A stretch of 64,000 nucleotides of DNA from Sipunculus nudus. Its lineage: Eukaryota > Annelida > Sipuncula > Golfingiida > Sipunculidae. The position numbers and the translations under genes are program-made. The notes under the pieces were generated by a model. The model was not told the origin of the DNA. It did not search any database and saw only the letters and a program-made list of their open reading frames with translations. Shown in pieces: positions 40,401 through 53,614 of the stretch (position 1 is its first letter; each line of letters begins with the position of its first letter). Location: positions 50,536,624 to 50,600,623 of the forward strand of contig CM049308.1 in the NCBI GenBank assembly GCA_026874595.1, written 5' to 3'.

Positions 40401-43400
40401 TATGTATTAGCTATGTAATGTTTGGTGCATTAAATCACTGCTAGTCTAATGTACATAATATGCTGAACATGTATGTAAAATTATATACCCATGGTAGAAC
40501 AAATACCATTTCCAAATTTACTGTTGGTGTGTTTTTTTTTACACATTCTCTTAGAGGTTAAGTGCTATATGATGAATGCTGCCCCAGGTTATTCCAGGGA
40601 CATTGTCTTTGTTTTAATTTAAGAGTTTTAGTGTATATCCATTGCCATTAAATATACTTATATTGTTAACTGAGAGTGTGATTACAAGATTTTGTTTGTG
40701 TTACAAACTCTTGGATATTTGTCCAAGTAAAATAGTTTGTGAGAATGACCGGGAGTTCACTGCCTGACCATGAATAGATCTTTAGCTTTATGCAATAACT
40801 ATAGATTTATGCAAAAGGAATAATGATGTATACTCACTGTTATAAATACTTTAGGATGTCAACTCATAGGGTTGGTATATGAATTGTTAGTCAAAGTCAA
40901 GGGCTCACATGTAATCTGTTTCTTTGATTTATGGCATATATTACTTACAATCAGTCTCAATTTGAATGGTAAAACATGTTATCGTGAACAGTTAAAATGA
41001 ATCTATAAATATTAAGGTTCTTTGTTAACCCATGTAAACAGTATATACATAATATCTATTTTTGTATCTATGACAATATTTTATTGAATATATTAGGTAA
41101 TCCAGTTGTATGTATCAAAAATAATACTATTCAGGTTATGTTAATAAGTTGGTCAATCAAAAGAAATACTGAAAATAAATTATATTTTTTAGCCCTGATG
41201 GGCTATTGTTGTCACCCTAGCTGTCTGTCTGTACATCCGTCCCTCCGTCTGGTGTCTGTTAACTTTTACCTTGTGAGCAGGATATCTCTGAAAGGATTCA
41301 CTGTAGGAATTTTATTTCTTCCGTGAAGATAGACAAAATCTCGGTCAAGTTCGAAGATGGGTGACTTTGGCCTATTTTTCTATGTTTTACAGCTTATTAT
41401 AGAAAAACACTAAGATGCTTATTTCTCAGGCACCATTGGGTGATTTTTCACATATCTTACTATAATCATTTGGACTGATGGTCTGTACCTCCTGCACAAA
41501 TGTGGGGGCGCCACCTACAATTTCAGATTTTAACAAATTTTTATCGGATTTTTCATTTTGGCCTTGTGAGCAGGATATATCCAAAAGTATTTTAATCAGG
41601 AACTTCATTTCTTCAGTGCTGGTGCATATTAATAAAATCAAAAAGGTCACAGAGCTTAAAATAGAAAAATACTTAGGAGCTTATTTTTCAGGAACCACTA
41701 GGTGGATTGTTATGAAACATGGTATAATGATATGCCTTGATGATCTCAAGTCCTGCATGAGATCGGCCTTAACTTACTGGCAAAGGTACTACATACCTCT
41801 CCAGTTTAAATTTATAACTGACACATGTACAGATAAACATCCATGTGAGAACAAATATTTCATACTTGTTACTGCTACCACCTACAAACACTGTTCTGTT
41901 GGCTGAGGGTTATTGTCAGCTTCTGCTGATATTCTAGTTAAAGCTAGTACAACTAATTTACCAAAAAATGAAAAATCATTATTGTTAAATGGTATTGTTT
42001 ATGGAATAATTGCTTCGATCTCCTGACATGTACATAACTGTCCTTGCTAACTATGTATTTAGCCCCCCCCCCCCCCCCACCACCACACTGCAGGTGTTTC
42101 TCTTATCTTGTCCATGAAACTCTTAACATATTCATCATTGACACTGACACCAGTTTCCCTTTCACACAGGTATGCAACAAACAAGCATACCAAATATTTG
42201 GCGACATACAGTGCATTAATCCTTGATTAACTGGCAAAAACCTTGTTTGTTCTTCATATTAACATAGTCTACAGATTCTTCAGATCACCTCAAAAACTTG
42301 TTCAGATAATCAGGTCATTGGTTTGAGGGTTGTTGTGTGTTTTACTGGTGGGGATTATGAGGAGGGTGGTGACAGCAAAGTTATATATAGGACCTCCTAC
42401 CCAGCTCTGTAATGAGGAGAGACAGTTCATTGTAACAATTTTCGCAAGTTTTTGTATGGGGTCATGTCACTATTTTTCAAAAGGATCCATCATACATGAA
42501 AAAATGGCTGTGTAATCATTCTCCAACCTTTATATGTAAACATATATACTAATGGATCTCACGCAATAGCCTAGATTTCAGATATGTTTGTGAATAGTAA
42601 TTAAAGACAGATCATAAATAATTAACTTACAAATACATACAGGTATATAACTTGCAAATATATACAGTACCTGTCCACTTACGCCTCCCTCACTGTAAAC
42701 TGGATGTTTGTGTCATGATAGAAGTAGTGAATGTGCTCTGCAGAAAGTCTTAAATGCATAGAAAGTAGTATATGAAGAATGAAGAAAACTTGGACATGAT
42801 GGTATTTTACATGTAACCCGCTCCGTTTGATTCCCTATTCATGTAATCCAGTCAGCCAATGGGTATTCATGTCTTAAGCGTGTGTAGTATGTCCTCTAAA
42901 ATGTCATATTTTGTGTTTCTATATATTTGGAAAAACAGTTTGTTAATCTTGAAAAGTTCTTTAACAGTTATCCTGACTTTTGATATTTTGTCAGGCCAAA
43001 TTGAATGCAGATTCCCCGAGTGAAATAGTCAGCAAAATCAACTTGGTTGACCTTGCAGGAAGGTGAGTAACCTAAAAATTAAAATGTGCTAGTCAGTTAG
43101 AGAAAATCAGAATATTCTGAAAAAACAAGGTAAAAGCAACACCAAGTGTAAACATTTTGCCTATTTTTTTAGTATTTCAGTCTTTCAGAAAGCTTACTTT
43201 TCTTTTCTATTGTTTTATATTAAACTTAATCTGTATTTCATTCCCATTTTATTTTTGTTGGTGCATGTTGAATGGTCCGATTCATGAGAATACTTTCTAT
43301 GATTATGAACTGATCAGATAATAAGTTGGTGGTTTTATAAATATATGTTAATTCTTTTTTTTGGTGATGTATTCCTTTTTTCCTGAGGTAAAAAAATATT

Positions 43401-46400
43401 TGAAATATTGAGTATAACTAGATTTGGTAAGTGTTCATCTTTATATGTGAGTAATTTATTTTTTCCAGTGAACGAGCAGATCCTTCCAGCTCAGAGTACA
43501 GTCGTAGCAGACTGAAAGAGGGTGCTAACATCAACAAGTCATTAGTTACACTGGGTAACGTCATCAAGGCTCTTGGTAAGTACATATAATTTGGAACTAG
43601 TTTTATAAACAGCAGTTTATCACTGGGTAAACACTAACCATTGTGACCTTCACATTAGTTACCATAAACGTTAGTTTCGTTCAGTTTTTGTATTTTCCCA
43701 AATTGTCAAAATTAGGGATTCTTCATGTTGATAGCGTTCAGAAAGTTCTTTGTAATGAAGAGATTTTTTATGTATATAGAGATAGGGGTTTACTAGGGTT
43801 TTAGTAAGCAATTTGCCTCAAATATATATTTTGATATATCACTATATTCAGAAGACAATCAGTATAATTCATACTGAATAAGTATAAAAAAAAGTATAAG
43901 TATAACAAAAAGTTGCGGATACTATATGTTTGACTGGGTTCCGCTGTTGCGTTTGTTTCCAGAATAGAACTCTGAGACCACTGGACAGATTTACAGCATT
44001 ATCGGGTCACGTGAACTTGTGCCAAATATTTTGCGTTGACCTCTGACTTTTCCTCTCTCCAGTGCGTCCATCTGTGCATCTGTTTCCACAGATAAACCCA
44101 CATTTCTTCAGACTCATTTGATCAATCAGGCTAAAAATTTTGCACAAATGTAGCACTTAGATAGCTTTATAACATACACAAAAAATTGGTGGAGCCACCT
44201 GTAACTATTTTTGCACAGTGTCCATCTGTTTGTCTAACCCGGGATAAAATCACTCATATCTTTGCAGTGGTTGGACTTATCTACCTGAAATTTTGCATGT
44301 GTATACATCCTGGATAGCTTTCTGGATTTTGTGGCAGGTGGCTTCACCTACAGACACATTTTTGCTGCAGACATCCAGGCTAATATGCAACACACCTCAC
44401 TCTGTTTCCCCTTGCCACTCAATCCATGGCTCACTTCACCCATCCCACTCTGATTTTGGCGAATACATGTAGACGCTTGTTATACCAATACATCACAAAG
44501 CTCTAACCAGAGCATGTAGCACCAGCCCATGTGGTTAGAATACATACTGAACTCTTTATCTAAACCTATATGGAGAGCTTGACCTGTAAAACAGGTTATC
44601 AGTCCTGTAACACCCTCATGATGGATATATACACAAGGTCATCATAATAGCCAGCACCTGCTGTAAACCTACCCTGGTCTCATTGAGTTATCTCCATGTG
44701 ATGGTACTGTATGACCACTAGGTCTATAAGGGATTTAACAGGATTACAGAGACACGTGTATGATACAGCTTCAGGCTTCTCGTCACGTTATTACAGATAC
44801 ACTGGCACTGTTTAGTCCCAGTCTGCTGGGGATTCTCTTGTTTGTTGGTTGTGGTTTATTTGTTATCAATGATAATTGATACAGTTGCTGTGATTTATAA
44901 ATTGATTTTCTGATGACATGGAGTCATGGTACCATTAAATCTTTAGTTGCCATGGTTACCATCTGGCCTGTATAATCATTCCTGTCAGCTCTAAATAAAA
45001 CTTCCTGCTTTATCTTCCGTTGAGCTTGTGGTATTATGGTGTTTTGTTGTAATTTTACAAAGCTTGTTACCAGTGTTGGCATTTCATTGAATCAATATTG
45101 ATATGAAATTTACTGTGTGTAATTTATGTTTTTTCACAAATACATTTTGATTATAATCATAAATGCCTGTTTATATATGCTTACCCTGAGGCTGTTTATG
45201 TAAGAGCTCTGGGTCATTACCCCTTATCCACCTGTTTGATGGTCAGTTTTTAAACCCAAATGTTCATCAAGATTACCATTTTCTGGGAGACATGTAGCAT
45301 AAAACTAATTTACTAAAAGGGAAAGAAATTGTATTAAAGAAATCCAGCTGATTGAAAATCTGAGAAAAAGTTTGTTTTACATCATTTCAATCTAACAGAT
45401 GGCAGTGTGAGTCAGACTCAGTGGTCACATGCTTAATCAGTCACTGTCATAGCTGAAACCTTCACTATATGATATCAAATATAATTGACATAATATTACC
45501 AGGCCAGATACATCTGTATTAGTATAAACAAGTGTTGACCTTTGCTGTTAATGGTGGAAATACAGGTCTAATTGGACAGTACAGGAGTGGTTAAGGACAA
45601 AGACAGGCTGTACTCTTTGAGTGCTGCTCTAAAATGTTCTTTTACATTTTCATGAATATTCATTATATATGAGTAGTGAATGATTATGTGGATCTAATTT
45701 GCATGGGATATTTCATAAATATGTATTTTTTAAAGTTGTATATTGAGGTTGCTTTGTAATTTAACTGGAATTATTGTTTATAGAATGCATGGATACTGAA
45801 ATTTGTTTGTTAGGTTTGGGAAAAATGGAAGAAGAAGCATGATTGTTTTATCATCAGATAGGTATTTGGTATATAAGGGAGCAGAACTGGTCCCCCAGCA
45901 TGACCTGACTTTGTTTCAGTTTTTCCTTTGCATTGAACAATCTGCTGCTTTAAGTATACCTTTCTGAAAGCTTAGAAGATTCTCTTCATTTTAGTATGTA
46001 GAAATAATTTGTTGATTAAACATGTTTGAATTTATAAGCGTTTTAATTTTGTTTTAAATATTAAACAAAATCAGTTTATTCCAACCTGATCTAATGCACA
46101 TACAGAATAAACTTTATATTAATAAAAAATATAGATAAAAGTCCCAGGCGTATTTTTGTTTTGTGAGATAAGTTGGAAAAATTACAGTGTTACAGGGTAT
46201 TTAATTTTGAAACCCTCAAAAACATGGTCTAGTACTTATACAGACATATGGTCTAGTACTTGTAATGTCCAACAGGTGGCAGTGTATGAAAATGTGTACA
46301 GTACATTTAAGATAGGTTGTATTGAATTCACAGAAATTTGCTTTTTTGTTTTATATTCCCTGATGAAAAGATGAAATTTCAGTTTTATCCTTTTAATACA

Positions 46401-49400
46401 TTTAATTAATGTAACAGATGTTGTTTTTGTCCTGACAAATGCACATCCATTGAGAGGGAATGATTCTCTGATATTGCCACAGAGTTACATAAGTTAAAGG
46501 TGACCCTCTTGTGTCAACAGAAAGGTATATCATTGCATTTTGCAAAGCCTAAGAACTTTGCTAGATTTACATTTAGTTCCAATTATTTTCTGGGAAAATT
46601 TAAGCTCATCCAGACAGGGGATGGATTCTCTATGATGTAATTCTTCCACTTGTAAAGAATAGCCAGGGTTTATCAGGCAAAACAGCTGAAGTCTGTGTAT
46701 CATATTACAAATGAAATATATATTAAATGAAACTACCTGCACCAGCAACAGGGTCACACTAAAACACAGACTGAAGTTACTTCTGAATGATATTGGTACC
46801 TTTGATATTGGTGATGTTGAAAAAGACATTTCTTGTATTGGCACTTTTTAAATGTTTAAAAAGATATTTCTCATATTGGCACTTATGTGATGTTGAAAAA
46901 GACATTTCTGATATTGGCACTTTTTAAATGTTTAAAAAGATATTTCTCATATTGGCACTTATGTGATGTTGAAAAAGACATTTCTGATATTGGCACTTTT
47001 TAAATGTTTAAAAAGATATTTCTCATATTGGCACTTATGTGATGTTGAAAAAGACATTTCTGATATTGGCACTTTTTAAATGTTTAAAAAGATATTTCTC
47101 ATATTGGCACTTTTTAAATGTTTAAAAAGATATTTCTCATATTAGCACTTATGTGATGTTGAAAAAGACATTTCTGATATTGGCACTTTTTAAATGTTTA
47201 AAAAGATATTTCTCATATTGGCACTTATGTGATGTTGAAAAAGACATTTCTGATATTGGCACTTTTTAAATGTTTAAAAAGATATTTCACATATTGGCAC
47301 TTATGTGATGTTGAAAAAGACATTTCTGATATTGGCACTTTTTAAATGTTTAAAAAGATATTTCTCATATTGGCACTTATGTGATGTTGAAAAAGATATT
47401 TCTTATATCAGTACCTATAAGATGTTTAGAAAGATATTTCTGAAATCAGTACCTATGTGATGTTGAAAATATATTTCTGATATCAGTACCTATGTGATGT
47501 TGAAAAAGGTGTTTCTATATGTGATGTTATAATTTGTTTCAGCTGAGAGGACAATCATAGAGAACAGCATGGATACACTGGGTTCCACCATGAGTATCCG
47601 TACCAGTAGCAGTGACAGTGATAAGACATCCAACCCCAGTTCACCCACAAAACACGCTCGTCAACTGTTTATTCCATACAGAGACTCGGTGCTAACATGG
47701 CTGCTCAAAGACAGTCTGGGAGGCAATGCCAAAACAATCATGATCGCAAGTAGGTACCCACGCTGGGTTGGATTATAAGATGTCAATATGGTTATCTTGG
47801 TAACGAGTGCTTATAATTAGGATAGTCATTGGATGACTATTTGGAAAATTCATCTTAGGAAGTAGTATTTTTGATAAAATGTGTATTAATAAAAAAAAAC
47901 AAAAGTACTTCAGATCCCTGATAAATGAGGAAGCAACAGTCATCAGTGTAATGTCTCTTACTATATTGTATCATTTAGGTCGTATGTGTAAATATGAATC
48001 GAGTCTGAAAATGTGTAGATTAAAAGAACAAGAGGAATAAGCAAAGTATGGATGCTTCATTACCTGAAATCAGTTGAAGCAGTTTCATGTGGCACCATCT
48101 GGTGGAAATTACATGAACTGCTGAGCCCAGTTTTATTACTGGTCATGAAGTGATGTTTGTAGCCCAGTATGTATGTTTCCAACTTTCTATCTTGCAGCTA
48201 TTTCTCCGTCCAGTTTGTACTACAATGAAACCATCAGCACACTCCGGTATGCTCAAAGGGCCAAAAGGATAAAAAATCGCCCATTTATTAATGAGGTAAG
48301 AATGGCATTGTTATTCACTCACACAATCAGATAAACCATACCAGCTGTCTCAGTTTATTTTGAAATATGGCTAGCTGTATAACACTCAAACCTTTCAAGA
48401 GAAATATTCTGAATTGATGCCTTAATTATTTTGGAAAACTTTTATTTAACATAGAAATGCCAAAATAAATAGATATGTATTTTCATCTCTTGTTAAATGC
48501 AAAATTTTTGATGGAATTTAAGAGTGTAATGGCATATGTATTAGTTTAGTGAATATTTCTACATTTTAATATTTCATATTTTGGTCAGTCATTAATTGGT
48601 ATTTACAAAAAAAGATGATTTCATATTTTCTATTGTTTGCTATGTTATATTTCTGCAGGACAGCAATGTTACATTGATAAGAGAGCTCAGAGCAGAAATT
48701 GAGAGATTAAGAAGTCAGCTGGCCTCTAAACTGGTAAGTGTGGATGTATGATTACAAATCTTGTATATCATTTGATCTGTCACTGAAAATGGACAAATCA
48801 CCATTCTGGATTATTGTCACAATGTTTTTCTTTGCTGTGTACATAAAATGCACCATCTGCCTCACACGTGTATACTGCATACTATGACATTTTTGTATTC
48901 AAATAAAATTATACAGAAAAAATAATAAAACAAGTAAATTTTGGAGTGAAATTGTGTGATTGGAGAAAGAGCTTGACTGCTTTATATAATTTTCATCCAT
49001 CATGTATACAAATCATGATTCTGCATGTGCCAATGCAACTTGTTGTAACAATTATTTATTTATCATTAACTTTTGCAGTAGTTCTAATAATAAAAACAAC
49101 AATTGAAGTTTGTATAGCCCTTTCTCATTTAGTATTATCAAATTGCTTGTAAAACAAGACAGATATTAAACTTTATTTGTGTTTGGTCTTCAAATTAAGA
49201 ATTATTTAAAAATATATTATTATACAAATTTTAAATATTACATTTTAAATTCTTAAATATGTTTTTGCTACATTATTGACTTAAACAGAATCCATAGGAT
49301 TAATGTGTAAAATAAAATCTTATCTTTCACTACTTGCTTTATATGTAAATGTAATAAATCAGTAATATGAAGTCATAAATGTTATAATCATTATTAAGTG

Positions 49401-52400
49401 AAATAAAAGTATTCCTGACAGACTTTAAACAGTGTGTGAGTATTGTAATGTTGTATCTTTAATGTTGTATTGAGCTTGATGATGGATGACTTTGCTGTAC
49501 TTGCTGTATGACAAAGCTGTCATAGTCGTTCCTGTGCTTAAGGTCTGTTCTGTGTTGCAGTCATATGACACACATCTACGTAGGAATAGTAGAAATATGG
49601 AGATCCAGGTACGATTCCTTAATCAGGCATGATGGAATGCTTGTGACATAATATCATAGCATGAATATCTATGTCCAGTTTTGCATAGATTATAAAATAA
49701 TTTCCAGAATTATTGCAGGTTCTTTTTCAGAGGATACGTAAATCAGAAGCTTCTAGGGTTTATATCTTTTTTTTCATCTTTATTTTAATAGTGCTAGTTT
49801 GTTGTATGCTATAACATATATGCTTGCACAGCAAGGACATCTTTCTTGTTTTATGATTTCAGGATCTAAAGTCTAAACAAAGGGGTAATATCACTATAGT
49901 AACACACATACAGTTTCTGAATGAAATGAATGACAGTGCCACCAAAAACCATGCAGTGCTTATACCTTATTTTTTTCTTGCATACTTCTTGAAGCTTGTT
50001 ATGTTCAATTTATATACCCATGTTTACAGTGTAAAAACTTTTAAAATAAAATATGGCTGACCGATTCCAAATTAATATGTGCAGTTACCCAGTAAATACC
50101 TCTCAGGTATCTTATGTCCGATGATTCTGTATGCTTTCCCAGTTAGATATGTATACAAAAGTGAGAGTAATAAAATGAATAAGATTTAAGACTTGCAGAC
50201 ATTTTGTTAAAATCTTTGCTCTATTATTGATGGAACTTCTTTGCTTAATAAGACTAGTCCTACCTGTAGGTCAGGTTAATTGTTCCTTGCCTGATTGTTG
50301 CAGTTCTGGCCATGTTGCTTGGCTGCTACCTAGTTGTTATGCATAAATAATTACTATATATTTATGCGGGCCATGAAAATGCAAGCTCAGCAGACTGACT
50401 GTACACTGCAAACCAATTTAACAAGAACCATGCTTATGTTTACTCTTGTAATGCAACAAAAAAAATTAGTTCAGTATTTATATATAGTATTTGTGGACCT
50501 TCAGATATTGCATCTTTTATATTTGCTCAGTGGATGAGTTTAAAAGCCTAAGTTGAATGGCTGATTGTGTTTAAACTAGCTGCTGGCTGGCTTTGGTTCA
50601 CACCTGAGATAGCGTCGGGCTCATTGTATCAATGCAGCACATGTTACTGTAAAGGAGTGAACTTTAAAAACAAATGGCTCATTTGCCCAAAGTGATGTAA
50701 TCTGTAGATTTTGAGGTTACCGTGTCAGAGGTCAAGGTCATTTTAAAAAGATTGTAACAATAATATAAATGCTGCAAGTTCAAGAATAATAAGTTCTCAG
50801 ATTTGTTGGTCACAAGGTCATTGGTTTAGGTCACAGGACTGTCATTCTGAAAAATTCCTTTAAAAATATCCTTTTAGACAAATTTAGCTGAGTGTCAAGA
50901 CCCATGGGTCCCTAGTTTACCTTAATGCACAGCTGTAACACCAAGCATGAAACACTGTGAAATAAATAAATAGTAAAATGTTCATAAATGACTGGGCTCA
51001 ATAAATATATATCAGGCTTAAGTTATGACACTGGATTGAAGTAATAAGCCAAATATGTGGGTCCAATAAATGATCAAGCCACAAATGTTTGAACATGTGG
51101 AGATATTATGCATGGTTTCATACTTATTTTAGCATGAAATCATTTTATTTTTAGGATGAGTACTTCAGAAGTAGTATATATCAAATAACAAACAGTTCCT
51201 ATAAAACTTATATAAGTTTGAATAAATGCAGGGCATGAATGGTGCTGTGTGCAGGTTTATTTTTGCATGGTTTCTAGAGAGTCTTTATTTTTTTATCTGT
51301 TAGAGTTATTTCATTTTATAGTAGAGTAGTTTTGTGTCAACCTTTATGTGTACAGTAATGCAGTGGTTGAAAGAACTGATTTAGTATGCATGATTATGAT
51401 GTGTCATTCATTTAAAATTAAAATCTGGTTATTTAAAATCATTTGATCCTATTATCTTATTTAGTTCATTTATCAGAAACCTGTAGAATTAGGATTCCCT
51501 GGCCTACTTTTTAAGTCATGGTTAATATTGGTTAGTGCTGGGTTCTCATACAAACAACCACGGGCATGCACAAAATTTATGAATTACCACAACCAATCCA
51601 ACTTTAATATACATCAGCAAGTTCCCCTATGACCCCCCTGACACAGGGTATGACCCACATAACTTACAAAATAGTTCCCAATATTCATGTGTGTATTTAA
51701 GCATTGGTGAATACACCACAGTTAGGGGACAACATATTTGTTAGTATTTAGCATAGTGTTGTAGGATTGGATGAAAGGTTCCACACTAACCCCTACCCAA
51801 GGTCTTTGACACTAAGGTGCATGTGCCCTCTCCACCCAGTAATCAGTAGCTTCAGGTCATGGATGATGCAGACAGCCTCCTTCCCACCATCTCAAAGAGC
51901 CTTATTGGTTCAGGTATTACATAAATAATTGAATTTATCCTTTAGGTTTTCCGCAACATCAGCAATACCAGTTCTTTCAAACCAGCTGTGGTTATGATTA
52001 ACAATGATTTAATGAAAACTTGTAACAGTTGTCTCATTATACAGTTAATTGTCCATTTAAACAGTGACTGGAACTGATAAAAAGATGAATAGGATGTTCT
52101 CTTGTAGCTTGTTTATCAAAACAACATGATGATAGGCCAGACATGGCCTGGTCAGGTTATGACTGCTGACAGATGGCCTGGCTGTGTTACTGAGGGACTC
52201 AGTATAACCATAAGACATATAATACACAACAGATGCAAGATGAGGCATGAGTGTACTAAGTGGCCCCTGAGATTGTCTGTGCTGTCAGTTAAAGAATCTG
52301 TGCTGCAGTGCACTGGTGTACCAAAGTGTACAGAGAATGTGTACAACAGCATGTGCAGCTTTACTGTACAGCTCAGGAAAAAAAATTAGGATTATTTTGA

Positions 52401-53353
52401 AGATAGTACAGCTATATAAGCCTGCATTGATGATTGGAGACTAAGCTGCTTATACTGAAGAGTTAATAAAAACACTCCTGGGTGAAAAATCACTACCAGT
52501 AGTTGGGAGTTGGGCACAAGAGCTGGTATTTTTTCTGGGATGAGTAACGCAGAACATGAATCAAAGTGATGATTAGGCAAGATTATTATCTATCCGAGGA
52601 TGTGTTGTTGTTACATGGGATTTAGACATGCATTAACCACATTTATTTGCAAGGAAGTACTGCTCAATATAAGGAAAAAGAATCATTTCCTGGTTAATCA
52701 GTAAGTGAGAGTTTTTGTGTATGGTTGTGTTTGGAAAGAATAGTTAATCATCAATTATTGATCCCTTGTAGTGCTTCACTGATGGATGCATGATCATTAA
52801 TTAAACAGGTGATACCATTGATTCCTGAACAGTATGCCAGGGTCTGTTTGGCCTTTCAGCTGTTTCTATAATATGTGTTCTCTGAGAGTGTAGTTTGTTG
52901 AAATATATAGATTATCTGTCTATCAGATGCCTTGCTCAGCAGTCTGAGCTGTTAATGCATGGTAGCATAGTGGCATGACATATACAAAATTAGGTTTATT
53001 ATTAGTTAAACATACATACATATCAGCATATGTGGGCTTTATTCTTAATTTTTCTGTGGATATTTTGATGCCATGAGGCTTTGAGAAGCATTTGGGTTTT
53101 TATTAAATGGTTAGTTAGTGTTTATCAGAGCAAGATGCTTATACACAAAATCACTGGAAATATATTATAAAGGTGAAATGTAATATAGCATGGAACATTT
53201 GATACATTAAGGGTGGTTAAGATATATACCGATTGTGCGTCACTTTATATTAATAAATTATTCATATTCATGTGTTTAAAGAGGTAGTTTATTTGTGTTC
53301 ATTTCTAAAAGTGTGTATATATATATATATATATATATACATATATATGTATG

Positions 53354-53395
<42 letters not shown>

Positions 53396-53572
53396 TATAC
53401 AAAGTGAAACCTCAAAATTTTGACCATCAATGGGACCTTGATAAAGTGGTCACATTTTGGAGGTGGTCTAAGCAAGGTCTTATACAAAGAGCCAAAAAAA
53501 TTGGGACTGTGAAAAGTGGTCTTTATTTTGAGGTGGTCAGTAAACCAAGGTAGCTGTTAGGTGAGGTTTTAC

Positions 53573-53614
<42 letters not shown>

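Larger units (their letters stand above)
38906..42994 (+). other. 4.1-kb intron f-g
   Basis: Contains a possible foldback element at about 39605-40175, a CCGT/CTGT-type dispersed repeat at about 41190-41760, and poly-C at 42063-42078. No coding signal outside these. Confidence 0.8.
43576..47542 (+). other. 4.0-kb intron h-i
   Basis: Contains the minus-orientation copy of the 0.6/1.1-kb repeat family (43910-44490) and the 38/76-bp minisatellite (46793-47530). The middle is plain AT-rich sequence. Confidence 0.85.

Noticed and set aside
41478-41906. 142-codon + strand open stretch
   Set aside because: Mostly inside a dispersed repeat with an internal duplication; the product resembles no protein family.
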